Below are positions 35,854 to 46,118 of a stretch of 64,000 nt of DNA, piece by piece. The DNA lies in contig CM064681.1 of NCBI GenBank assembly GCA_032717465.1, positions 16,617,022 through 16,681,021 on the forward strand, in the 5' to 3' direction. Source of the stretch: Coenobita brevimanus. Lineage: Eukaryota > Arthropoda > Malacostraca > Decapoda > Coenobitidae. The notes under the pieces were generated by a model, which was given only the letters and a program-made list of their open reading frames with translations, did not search any database and was not told the DNA's origin. A program made the translations under genes and the position numbers. How positions within the stretch are numbered: the stretch's first letter is position 1; the number at the start of each line of letters is the position of its first letter.

Positions 35854-35917
35854 AGCGTCGGGCTATAGATAGATAGATAATCAGCTTGAATTTCCTTTGA
35901 TAATAGTAAACTTTTAA

Positions 35918-37690
35918 CCCCTAAACCGCGGGGTTGTTTTGGCTCGACTTGCATGTCCTGCTAGGATATTCCCGCTCCAACAGACTTCTAAAAATATTTG
36001 CCAAAAATCAGTTATTAGTCCTAGAATATTATAATTACATATGCCTATGGCACATACCTTCAGCTTTCTCCTGGGATGTTTGTTGAGCCTTCGTCGAGTA
36101 CCGTAGGACTTGAGACTTCTGAAGGTGGGTAACGAAGTCTCCACTTTACACTTCCCAATACCCCATAATATGGTTACCACTGCCTGATATTATAACTTCA
36201 AACACTATTCTATGAATTTCAAGTAGTTTGGAATCCATATTCCAAAAAAAAAAACACTGTGAAAGCAATGTAAATTACGAGCGCATGCGAGCTTTCCTCC
36301 CGTGCTGGTTCCGCGATGGTATTCTGAGGCGGAGCTGTCATTTATTATTTATAAACACACTCACACTTTATATTCCTAGTACTTTATTACACTTATTTAT
36401 ATATACAATATTTATCTATAAGTTTCTTTCAGTACTAGTAGTTTATTTTCACTCAGGGCATTCACTTTCTCGTCCTGTACACTAGCGTTGAGAACGAATC
36501 TGTCACTTTCACCTTCACTTTCATAACTCAGTATTCATACATGCTAGAGTGAAACTTTCACTTTCATTACTCCTAGTATATATACTTGTATTCTTTTATT
36601 ACTACTCATTTACATTTCTATTTACATTCTCTATTTTATTTACATTATTTACATTTCTATTTTATTTACACTATGTTATGCACTGTCACTTACAGTAACT
36701 TATAAAACTATTTTCCACTGTTCACTTATATTTACATTCATTGATTTCACTTGCTGTTTACACATTATTTACATTTCCACTGGCACTGTTTTAGAGTCAC
36801 CAGAAAGATCATAGTCACTGTCCATCATTTTCATTGATAAATTAGCCAGTTCACGTTCTACAGCAGTCACTTAGCCCTTTACCCCTTTCCACACAAGGTT
36901 TAGATTAGGGGTAGAGGTCACAGGGCCCTTTGCATGGAGCTAAAAAGCGGCGGAATTGGACAGGCGCGAATCCGATGTGCTTTCACCTTGAAAGATGACA
37001 GTAAACTGAATGCTGTTGGTTAGGGGCAGTGAAGGGCTGCCAATGTCAGCATGGTGACAGCTGCTAATATATACGCTATGAAATAATTGGCAGGAAATCT
37101 AGACAATACATAATAAATTAGGTAGTTCCAGGTGAATGTATCACTTAGGCTTCTCCCTTCCTTTCTTATATGTATTTTTATTATGAGAACAGGTCATATG
37201 GCATATTTCAAGGGGAAATAAACAGGGAAAATTAGCGAATGAGTGTACGTGAGGTGTTGCCAGGTGATAATTATCCCATTCCAGATGTATGGCAGTATCA
37301 AGTACCTTTTCTCTTTCTTTTATATATTATTTTGTATAAGAATAGGGCAAAGAGCACATTTCAATGGATAAAATGAGTGGAAAAATCCGTCCAGCATTTG
37401 TGTAGTGCAGCGCAGCTGGTCAGGAGGGAGGAGAGGGTAATGGAGGGGAGGTAAGGAGGGGGGGAGTCAAGGACAGGAGAAAAATGGCTAAATTGTCAAC
37501 AGTGGATGGGAGTACAGGTGACATTAGCAGAACTGAGTATAGCTGAACACTGGTAGTACTGATAGATGATACAAGCCACCACTTGAAAGCCTGGGCGAAT
37601 TCAAAATAACACAGAATCACAAAAGTGACGCCCCCCCGTATGATCCCTTGCTCCCGAGCATGGCGAAAGTGACGCCCCGTGGTTAAGGGG
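35918..37690 (-). mobile_element. Non-autonomous piggyBac element (internally deleted)
   Basis: Ends CCCCTAAACCGCGGGG and, inverted, CCCCTTAACCACGGGG (14 of 16 identical), flanked by TTAA at 35914-35917 and 37691-37694, the piggyBac target. On the minus strand it matches the 6.5-kb element at 48382-54929: the left end (GGCGTCACTTT..., TTTCAAGTGGTGGCTTGTATC), the untranslated leader and the first part of the transposase frame (VERELAN, MMDSDYDLSGDS near 36850), then jumps near 36785 to the A/T-rich region after the transposase stop. About 2.1 kb of transposase is deleted. It could move only with transposase supplied in trans. Confidence 0.9.
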
Positions 37691-37694
37691 TTAA

Positions 37695-38470
37695 AGCTAT
37701 TTTGACCTCAATAGCTTCGGAAATTGTTCTGTATTTAAACTGGCTGTTTACATTGCAAGCAATTTACAAATTTAAATATATATGTGTTAAAATCAGAAGA
37801 ACTGTTGATTTACATCATCGGTGGCCAATCAGCAGCCACAAATCAAACACACCCTACCTGCCCCACACATCTCAGATGCACAGTTCAATCAAATAGGATA
37901 TAGTACTGATATAATAATTAATTGGCCAGCTCCATGCTGCCCTCATTGTCAGTCACTTTTTCTTTCCTTTTTATAGTCCAGTAGTCTTCTATCGGTCAGC
38001 TCTATGCTGCCGTTATTGTTAGCTGTGTTTCCTTGCTTATAGTCTTGTATTCTTGTTTAACTGTGGGAGGCACTTCTACTCTTCAAAATTATCCGATTCC
38101 GACCAAACTTGAACGCAATAACTATGACCTAGTTGTGTCTGCAAGGTTTTGTTTGGTAGGCAACTACTCATTGCCAAGCAATGGCTGAAAAAATGTTTTT
38201 TTGTACTTTCCACATTTTGAGCTGTAGAAGCATTACTAATGGACAACTCTGATTTCTTCAGGCATAATCTTGAGGCATTTCCTTATCAGAAGTGTTTTAT
38301 CCATTTTTCCTGTCTATCTAGATTTCATGTGGCAGCCCTGCGAAGATTGGCCTCAGCATCCCTTACAGTCTTGTTTAATTGTGGCAAACCTGGACACAAT
38401 GACCAGCCCATGACCTAGCTCTGTACGTAAGGTTTTGGTTGCTAGGCAACTACTCGTTGCCTAGCAATGG
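37695..38470. repeat. Degenerate MITE-like repeats with GGTTGC palindromes
   Basis: Two copies of the MITE end GGCCAGCTCCATGCTG (37924-37939) and GGTCAGCTCTATGCTG (37994-38009), and two copies of the internal ...AAGGTTTTGG(T)TGCTAGGCAACTACTCGTTGCC motif (38149-38188 degenerate; 38431-38468). TTGCTAGGCAAC-TACTC-GTTGCCTAGCAA at 38439-38467 is a perfect 12-bp palindrome. The right terminal repeat is not seen. Related to the complete element at 44905-45115. Confidence 0.6.
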
Positions 38471-39120
38471 TCCGCATAGTCCCTTCGTGGCCCTGGGTCC
38501 AGAAATTGTCGGGACCCAGTGGCCTGCCCAGGCACCAATTTTTTTCTAGATTTCGAATATCCTTTTTTTCCCTTACCACATTCAAGAGAAACGTCTGGTG
38601 CACCAGGCAATGCAATTTTTAGCTTCCTAAACCCATCCTGTGCCTCGCAATGAAACGCAAAAATTTTCACAAAACGACCGTGTACCCACTGGTGAAAACA
38701 TACAGAGGAGCGGAAAAACATTGCAATAAGAAATATCCATATTTTCACCCCCCCCCCAGAAAAATTCAATGGTGGTGAAATGGTTTGAAATGACTAGGTA
38801 TGTGTATTGCAAACAAAATCAGTACATAAAATGGGTGGTTTCATTTAAAATTATATATACAATTTTTTAATTTTTGTTTATTGTGTTTATACAAGCAACG
38901 AGTTATTTCTGTTGTCTGGGTGGTTTTCTTTGTGTCCAAAGAAGGCGAGAGATGGAATTTTAGACTCTAACCAGACTCTAACTCCTTTGTGTGCACAGGC
39001 TGAACCTCAACGGCCCTCTTAGTGCTGAATATCGTTGCCTTATCTTGTTTATTTAATTACTTGGTTTAACAAGTAATTTGTTTGCTTTAATTATATTTGC
39101 TGGTAATATATCTTGTTCTC
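38471..39120. other. No gene; presumed intron of the following exon
   Basis: No frame with recognisable similarity. CTGGGTCC...GGGACCCAG near 38488-38520 is a small palindrome. Ends in the acceptor-like TATCTTGTTCTCAG at 39107-39120. Confidence 0.4.
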
Positions 39121-39377
39121 AGGCTGGCTTGTATGAGCAATGGAAAAAGGAGGAACTGGCAGCTGCAGCTCGAGACCAACGCATCAAACAACGAGAAAAG
39201 TTATGGAATCTCCAGCAGGAGAGAAAGACGGAACACGATAGTCAGGACGCAAAACTTAGGAGTCTAACTCTCACTCATGTTCAGGGCCCGCTGTTGCTAC
39301 TTGTGCTTGGTCTCAGTTTTGGCGCAGTTATGCTCACTGTTGAGATGTTTCTCATAGTAGAATCATCTTACCCTTAA
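39121..39377 (+). CDS. Terminal exon of an ionotropic receptor (IR/iGluR family) gene
   Basis: A polypyrimidine tract and AG (TTGTTCTCAG) precede 39121. The exon reads AGLYEQWKKEEL, a charged segment, SLTLTHVQGPLLLLVLGLSF, a hydrophobic run to MFLIVE and a TAA at 39375-39377. In ionotropic receptors the last transmembrane helix (M4) follows a motif like L-S/T-L-xx-hQGPF-xLLxLGL after a GL-xxW segment at the end of the second ligand-binding lobe; that order is present. Role if functional: ligand-gated cation channel in chemosensory neuron membranes. No other exon was recognised upstream, so either the preceding intron exceeds 39 kb or this is a stranded fragment. A retrotransposon begins about 20 bases after the stop. 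Confidence 0.65.
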
Positions 39378-39735
39378 ATCCATCAATATGGTGATGTTTT
39401 GTGTTCATTATTAGAACTTAACTCTCCAGAAATTGTTCCACTTAAAATGCAGACAGGATGCGTAAAATCCATCCTAGACAATTTACCAACCAATAAAGTT
39501 TCAGACCCAAATGGAATTCCTCCAATTGTTTTGAAAAAGTGTTCCCCAGAACTTGCCTCAGTTCTAGCTACATTATTAGACTATGCCTACATACTTCTAC
39601 ATTCCCTAATTCATGGAAAGAAGCCAATATCCACCCAGTTCCAAAGAAAGGAAATTCCCTTGACCCCTCTGATAACAGACCAATAGCTATCACATCTTCC
39701 CTTGGTAAAGTATTTGAAACTGTAATTATTAAGTA

Positions 39736-41144
39736 CGGTCGCGGCCATAAATAATCACATATCCTCCTGTACCCAGTGCCTCAGATTGGCTCGTCTATAG
39801 GCGGCAAGTCACACTGGAGTAAGAGAGGCTGAGAGGGAGGGGCCAGAGAGAGAAGGGAAGGTGGGGTGGGGGGACGAGCAATGATGTTGGGTGGAGTGTA
39901 GGAGGGGAGGGAAGGGAGGTAAGGGAGGGAGAATGAAATGCGAAGTTGTGGCCACATAATTTGTCTATTTCATTCAGGGCATCATATTAAGGAGTTTCTG
40001 TTCTGTAGATAAAGCTGCATTACACCTTGTATAGCAGCATCAGAAAACAAGCTTCAGATAGGTGGTGATATCAAGGACTGGCTCGTGAGCGAAATATACG
40101 GACATGACAGATTAAACATTAGTGTGTTTATCTGTGTACTTTGACTTCAGACGCAGAGTGGAATTTGGATGGCTTTGACTTCCGTAGTGTTTGTGTAAGA
40201 AACGTCCTCTACCCTTACATGTAATTAATTTTTGGAACTAAATATTATATGCAACCTTATGACATGGCTGTGTCCACAGTAAATATGATCACCCTCGCGG
40301 TATACACTCCCTCTATACAGTCACCATCATGTCAATGCAATAATTATTTAATGACATCTCTATATGAAAAGACTATTTAAAATAACTGTGCATAAAGGGT
40401 AAATAAATTGGATGTCTGTGCACATGGGTGGATATGATAACGGTATCTATCATAATGTCAGAGGGAAAATGAAACAAAATCCTACCCAAACACCCAAAAT
40501 ATATCTATGTCAATGTTTTCCAACACTGGTCAAGCCAAAACAACCAGGAACGCCTTAGTAAGTAGTCCAGTGGCCTCATGCCTTAAAAACCTCGTGCAGG
40601 CTTCGCGGCAAAGAGGAAGCAATGTCGTTGATGGTTTGCTGGTTTCGTCTGAACAGCTCCCACTAGTCCTTGGTGTGCTGGAGGAGACGGGCCTGTGACC
40701 TCTCGTTCTCTGGCTTCCATGCGTTGGCAATCTGGGCCCACACAATCTCGATGACTCTGCACTAATATTTAATCTGTGACGTCAGTATACTTCTCTCAGG
40801 AGCCAGTCCTTGAAATAACCACCTATCTAATGTTTGTTTTCTGACGCCGCTATACAAGGTGTAATGGAGCTCTATCTACCGAATAGTAAATCCATTATAT
40901 GATGCCCTGTATGAAAGAAAATAGACAAATTATGTGGCCACAACTTCGCATTTCATTGTCCCTTCCCTTCCTACCCTCCCGCACTCCACCCAAGTACCAT
41001 CTCTCGTCCCCCCACCCACCTTCTCTTCTCTCTCTGGCCCCTCCCTCTCAGCCCCTCTTACTCCAGTGTGACTTGCCGCGCATAAAGGAGCCAGCCTGAG
41101 GCACAGGATACAGAAGGGTAGGGGATTATATATGGCCACGACTG
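39736..41144 (-). mobile_element. Tc1/mariner element with long inverted repeats, transposase remnant
   Basis: Flanked by TA at 39734-39735 and 41145-41146. Termini CGGTCGCGGCCATA and, inverted, CAGTCGTGGCCATA start inverted repeats that I can follow for roughly 390 bases on each side (39736 to about 40126; 41144 to about 40755). Between them the minus strand holds a decayed transposase end: VIEIVWAQIANAWKP near 40750 and SLPRSLHEVFKA, stop, GHWTTY near 40580, resembling the SMPRRxxxVIKAKGGxTKY tail of Tc1 transposases. It inserted in the reverse transcriptase of the surrounding non-LTR element; removing it with one TA restores the RT sequence from VIIK to SDRQYGF apart from a stop. Confidence 0.85.
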
Positions 41145-41588
41145 TACATAGTTAAACAACCTGAATCCAACAACTAAATTAGCGACAGACAATATGGTTT
41201 TCACCACGAAAGATCCACCATTGACATACTCAGTCTCCTGACTCATACCATTCATCAGTCAATTGACCAACATGGAGAAATCATGCAGTAGCCCTTGATA
41301 TTTCTAGAGCTTTCGACAGGGTATGGCACCATTCCCTGCTATCCATTCTCCCTTGCAATAGGCAAACGGCTTTTGTTCCTCTGCTTTCCTCATATCTCAG
41401 CAACAGAAAAATAAGAGTAAAAGTAGATGATGTATATTCCAATTTCCACTCAATTAATGCTGGCATGCCACAAGGATCAGTTCTGGAACCAACCCTATTC
41501 CTAGTTCATATTAATTATCTTTTATCTGTCACTCACAGTCCCATCCATTCATATGCAGATGACTCAACACTTCTAAATTAATTCACAC

Positions 41589-41623
41589 TCAAACATCCAT
41601 TAACAAAGTTAATGGATGTTTGA
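41589..41623. repeat. Perfect 16-bp inverted repeat at an insertion junction
   Basis: TCAAACATCCATTAAC, three A, then its exact reverse complement GTTAATGGATGTTTGA. The left arm belongs to the host retrotransposon; the right arm runs into the RTE fragment with TTTGA shared. Confidence 0.95.
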
Positions 41624-42135
41624 AAGCAGTGATAAGAAACAGGGAAGTGAGCATGGAAGTGAAAAAGTTACTACATGACAGTATTGTGATACCAACTCTA
41701 ACGTATGGAAGTGAAGCTTGGACGTTGTTGGAAGGACACAAGTCAAGAGTGAGAGCAGTGGAAATGAGTTATTTAAGAGGAGCCTGTGGAGTCACATGGA
41801 GAGACAGGCTGACGAATGAGGATATAAAGGAGCGTTGTGGTGTGGATGTGGATGTGATAGGAAGCGTTATGAGGAACACACTGAGGTGGTTTGGCCATGT
41901 GGAGAGGATGGAGGGTGAAAGACTGACGAAGAGAGTGTATGTGAGTGAGGTGGAGGGGGGAAGAGGAAGGGGGAGGCCGAGGATGAGATGGAGGGATGGG
42001 GTGGAGAGGTATATGAAAGAGGTGGGTGTGAGTTGGGAGTAGGGCAGTGAAATGGCGGGGGACAGGGCGACTTGGAGGCGATTTGTTCGTGGCCACCCCA
42101 AACGGGATTGAGGCGTCTGTCAATAGATAGATAGA
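41619..42135 (+). pseudogene. RTE 3' fragment
   Basis: The frame 41620-42042 gives VIRNREVSMEVKKLLHDSIV, YGSEAWTLLEGHKSRV, YLRGACGVTWRDRLTN, LRWFGHVERMEGERLTKRV and GRGRPRMRWRDGVERY, the last third of an RTE protein, ending at a TAG, then the RTE 3' end (GGAGGCGATTTGTTCGTGGC...GGCGTCTGTCAATAGATAGATAGA). 5'-truncated. Inserted in the second non-LTR family. Confidence 0.9.
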
Positions 42136-42965
42136 ATATCTCTAACTCTCACCTCAGTGCAGCCATCTCCATAAATCAAGACTTATCTACAATCATTGAA
42201 TGGGGACAAAATTACCTTCTCTCATTTAATGCTAGTAAAACCAAATATATACAATTTACTAATAGTCAGATGTTGCCAGATTCGTATATTACCTTCAATG
42301 CTACTAATTTTCCCATCTCCAAGAGTATTGAAATTCTCATTGTTTTACTTAACAATGCCCTCAGATGAACCTCTCATGTCAGATTACTTGCCACACCTGC
42401 CTCAGAGAAACTTGAATCATTGTACAGAGTCCGTAACTTCTTCATCGACAAGCAGTTAGCTATATTTCATAAGAGTCATGTGCTCTTTTGGCTAGAATAT
42501 TGCTCACCCTTGTAGAATGGATGTGGAGAGGTTGCAGTAAAACAACTAGACAAAATTCAGAACAAAGCTGTTGGAATTATTAATAACCCTGATATTTTTA
42601 ATAAACTTCCTCCCCTACGAGTAAGAAGGTCTGTTGCTTCCATTGCATTATTTTACAGATACTTTTCCGGCAAATGCTCAAATGAAGTTGCGTCCATTGT
42701 GCCATCTCTACATGCCTTCCCTCGTGCTATACGGGCATCTGGTAGAGCTCATGACTGGAATGTCACACAGCCACACTGCAGAACTTCTGCCCATCAGAAT
42801 TCTTTTATTCCCCGAACTGGATCTCTCAGGAACTCGGTTCCTTGGAGTTGTTCCCCCCAAACTTCAACCTACAGCTGTTCAAGTCCAACTGTCACAAATT
42901 TTTTATGAATGGAGGATGCCAGTAATCTGGTGTATGGATTTTTTTTTTCCTTCCTCAGTTCTGTT

Positions 42966-43489
42966 GTTTAAAAAAATATATATTATTGCTAACTCTAAGT
43001 GATTTAATCAGCTTAGGGGAAAATATGTAATACTGAAATTGGTTATGAACTGTCAGTACCATCCTTTCTTAATCCGCCCGGTCCCAACCACTTTTCCACC
43101 ACTGACTCCTCCCAATCCCGACCAATTTTGGAGAAAAATTTTTTTGGCTCAAACCTCCGCTTTTGGTGAGAAACAATGGAAAATCACAAAGAAAGTGGTC
43201 ACCGGGGTCTATAACTGGCCTACACAGGTATACCTTCCTTGCACCTGGTACCATGTTCTATGGAGGTGCTCTGTGACTGTCACGTTTTCTATGGTAGGGA
43301 TTAGTATGGGAAACCATTCACAATAGGTAGATATTTATTTATTACAAACAAAAAAACATGTAGTACAAGAGCATATTGGTTTTTATACAAAAATAAAGGT
43401 GAAATAAGCATTGTTCCATCAGGCGAACCTAGCGAAACGCCCAAATTGTTCACAGATGATTCACTAACATTGTTGTTTCATCATACGTT
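42966..43489. other. No recognisable gene
   Basis: Contains T and A runs and unassigned sequence; near 43060-43140 CCCGGTCCCAACCACTTTTCC... has no recognisable frame. Confidence 0.4.
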
Positions 43490-43985
43490 TCATTTTTTCA
43501 ACTTACATAATACTTTTCCAGTAACATTGTATCCTTTTCCACTTTAGAGAACTGTTTTCACATATTTACAGGCCTTACGATAAACCTCAGCATAATGTTA
43601 GTGCATATTTACATAGTGAGTGAACTCGCTCTGACTGTTGTTTCAACTCACATTCTCATTTTTCAGCTTATATAATACTTTCCCACTAACATTAGACCCG
43701 GTTCCACTTTACAGAACTGTTTTCACATATTTACAGGCCTTACGATAATATTTAACGTAATATTAGCGCATATTTACATAGCGAGTGAAGTCGCTATGAC
43801 TGTTGTTTCAACTTACACTCTATTTTTCAACTTACATAATATTTTTCCACCAACATTACACCCGTTTCCACTTTATATAATTGCTGTCACACATTTACAG
43901 ACCTTACTATTCTACTGAGCATCATATTATTGCATATTTATACAGTGAGAGAACTTGCTATATCACTTGTTTCAACTTACACTAT
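43490..43985. repeat. Tandem array, ~165-bp unit, three copies
   Basis: TGTTTTCACATATTTACAGG occurs at 43553 and 43718, and as TGCTGTCACACATTTACAGA near 43882, a step of about 165. Each unit also carries TTTCAACTTACATAATA, a CCGTTTCCACTTTA-type segment and GCATATTTACATAGTGAGTGAACT. A/T-rich, diverged between copies. Confidence 0.85.
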
Positions 43986-44408
43986 TTTTCAACTTATATA
44001 AATGAAGGTCGGATCCTGCAGTGGACTTGATGTGAACTCTTACAAAATTTTACAGTTACAGTTAATACTTTTTTCATGTTTCATCTACACAGCAAAATTA
44101 CTGAATAGTATATAAACATTCACATGATTCAAACAAATGCGTTATAAACATATAACTTTTTTATGTCCAGTTTTGTTTTTCCACTTTTGTCGTTCTTCAG
44201 CATATACCCACCGTGATCTTTAACCTTTCTTATATAGAGTTACTTGATATTAAAACATTACTGAAAATCCGATACACATACAGCAATTGTTTTTATACCT
44301 CACTCTTATCTTCATTTCCGTCCGTTTTCAATTGTCGCAACATTCCAACCAGTTTTTGTTTTCTTTGTACATTCTTAGCATGTTCCTCAACCTGTTTCTA
44401 CTTAACAC

Positions 44409-44412
<4 letters not shown>

Positions 44413-44499
<87 letters not shown>
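44413..44499. repeat. TA microsatellite
   Basis: About 85 bases of pure TA. Confidence 0.95.
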
Positions 44500-44506
<7 letters not shown>

Positions 44507-44608
44507 TTCTTGCGTATAGTTCAGTCTGTCGGCTTCTAGCATTATATAAGCATTTTCTTAACCAACTACAGGGCCCGTGCTTCTTAGTCGTGTTTTCGTT
44601 TTTATATA

Positions 44609-44855
44609 CCATTCTCTTGGCCTCTTATCACTATTTAATGTTTTTTTCATAACAAGTCACAGGTTTTCACTCTGCAGTAGGTTTCATTTTCTAGCCTATG
44701 TTTCTTACACTCACCACATTCGTCTTATATACCATTCTGTTGGCCTTCTATCACTATATAATCTTTTTTTCATATCAAGTTACAGGTTTTTAATCTGCAG
44801 TAGGTTTTATTTTCTAGTTTCTGTTTCTTACACCCATCACATTCTCCTGCACTCA
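44609..44855. repeat. Tandem duplication, 123-bp unit
   Basis: CCATTCTCTTGGCCT at 44609 and CCATTCTGTTGGCCT at 44732 begin two copies sharing TCTGCAGTAGGTTT and TTTCTTACAC. About 10% of sites differ by eye. Confidence 0.8.
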
Positions 44856-44904
44856 CAGAACATTCTCTTCTTTCGATATTTCCTTTGCATAATATCTTGC
44901 TGTT

Positions 44905-45115
44905 GGCCAGTTCCATGCTGCCCTTATTGTTAGTTGCATTTTCTTTCTTTTTCTTTCTTTCTTGTTACATTTTGGCAGGCACTTCTACCCTTCAGAATTA
45001 ACCGATTCTGACCATTCCTAGAAACAATGACCAGCCTATGGCCTAGTTGTGTCTGCAAGGTTTTGGTTGCAAGGCAACTATTCGTTGCCTGGTAACTGCC
45101 AGCATAGAGCTGGCC
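44905..45115. mobile_element. MITE with 16-bp terminal inverted repeats
   Basis: Ends GGCCAGTTCCATGCTG (44905-44920) and, inverted, GGCCAGCTCTATGCTG (45100-45115), 14 of 16 identical. The 211-bp element contains GGTTGCAAGGCAAC-TATTC-GTTGCCTGGTAAC near 45065-45097, an imperfect palindrome. No coding capacity and no clear target duplication, so the superfamily is not assigned. Confidence 0.65.
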
Positions 45116-45234
45116 ATCGTTGCCTGCCGGCTTGTTCTCTGCTAAAACTGGACAGAATCAAGGAATTCTTCTAAAACTTCATTGCTTTTTTTTTTTTCAA
45201 CATTTTCCGTTTCCGACTGACACAACATTTCCTT

Positions 45235-45237
<3 letters not shown>

Positions 45238-45268
<31 letters not shown>
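45238..45268. repeat. CT microsatellite
   Basis: About 30 bases of CT. Confidence 0.9.
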
Positions 45269-45273
<5 letters not shown>

Positions 45274-45410
45274 CTTGGCATGAAATCCAGTTGCTTTGTG
45301 TCAAACGTTATGTATTATGTAAACCATTCCCAGAATCATGGAATACTTTTTATTAGTTATCTACTCGTCAGTTTTACATCAGACCGCGTTCTCTATTCTC
45401 GCAAAGGTTT

Positions 45411-45423
45411 CAGTATATATATA

Positions 45424-45502
<79 letters not shown>
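45411..45502. repeat. TA microsatellite
   Basis: About 90 bases of TA with one early ATATATCTA interruption. Confidence 0.95.
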
Positions 45503-45505
<3 letters not shown>

Positions 45506-45654
45506 AAGGCAGTTTACATTAGACGAATCATTGTTTTATAACCATTGTTAATTGTACCTCAAATAAGGCTTGCAGCTCGGCAGTACAGGTCTTCATTGTA
45601 CCACATGTGGTCTGCCCTAGGATGGGAAAGGAGGTCCGGATGATGATGATATAT

Positions 45655-45860
45655 AGTGCAGGTGCCATATACGCACCTGCACTACAGTATATATATATCA
45701 TGCAGATATGAAATCCTGTGGGCAGTTTTTGAAGAAAGCATGGCACCTGTTTAGATGTCTTAGGGACATCATCTAGAAGAAAAACCAAGGTGGCAGTCTG
45801 AAAAATTGTTAGATTCAAAATGGCGGCCAATTTTGAAAATGGTCGCCAAGCGATCTTGAT
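45655..45860 (+). repeat. Left member of a ~10-kb-spaced inverted-repeat pair
   Basis: Starts with the palindrome AGTGCAGGTGC-CATATAC-GCACCTGCACT and continues CCTGTGGGCAGTTTTT, GAAAGCATGGCACCT, GGTGGCAGTCTGAAA, TTGTTAGATTCAAAATGG. The same words occur in the same order on the minus strand from 55544 to 55390. May be the terminal inverted repeat of an element carrying the gene at 46119-48006. Confidence 0.7.
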
Positions 45861-46118
45861 ATTTCTTAGTATACAGATAAAATCTGACAGGATAGGCCAA
45901 TTCTCATGATCTTTTCATCAAATTGCATGTTTTTGACTAAGCTGAAATGAAATTTTACACTATTTTTAAGAAATTATGGAAAATTCTGGACCAAAATCTA
46001 AAAATAGAGGTAGAAATATTGGAAAAAAATATATTAATTTCCTTGAATTTTTCTTAGCGGTTAAGGGGGACTGATAGGAATTACCCATGACCCAAAATTT
46101 TTCCTCATATCATTTGAG

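Larger units (their letters stand above)
32687..35878 (+). mobile_element. Nearly full-length RTE-type non-LTR retrotransposon
   Basis: A 5' leader (32687-32860) with the hairpin GGTGGG-TTAGTGC-CCCACC at 32765-32783, then an AP-like endonuclease fused to a reverse transcriptase, then a short 3' end with GATA repeats. The flanking 27 bases at 32660-32686 recur exactly at 35879-35905 as a target-site duplication. RTE elements are compact (about 3.2-3.5 kb) with one main ORF and short tandem 3' tails, as seen here. Four lesions inactivate it: a frameshift near 32985, TGA at 33173-33175, TAG at 34826-34828 and a frameshift/stop at 35147. Confidence 0.93.
39398..42965 (+). mobile_element. Second CR1/Jockey-group non-LTR family, split by two insertions
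   Basis: Pieces 39398-39733, 41147-41604 and 42136-42965 read as one element when two inserts are removed. The first has ILDNLPTNKVSDPNGIPPIVLKK, SWKEANIHPVPKKG and GKVFETVIIK. The second has SDRQYGFHHERST, DISRAFDRVWH, SYLSNRKIRVKVDD, INAGMPQGS and SYADDSTLLN. The third has WGQNYLLSFNASKTK, QNKAVGIINN and SVASIALFYRYFSGKCSNEV. Several stops are present. It is related to, but distinct from, the family at 2.8, 16.4, 48.9 and 60.3 kb. It starts just past the ionotropic receptor stop codon. Confidence 0.8.

Noticed and set aside
45585..45830. 100-codon minus-strand frame
   Set aside because: Lies in the inverted repeat and palindrome; no motif.
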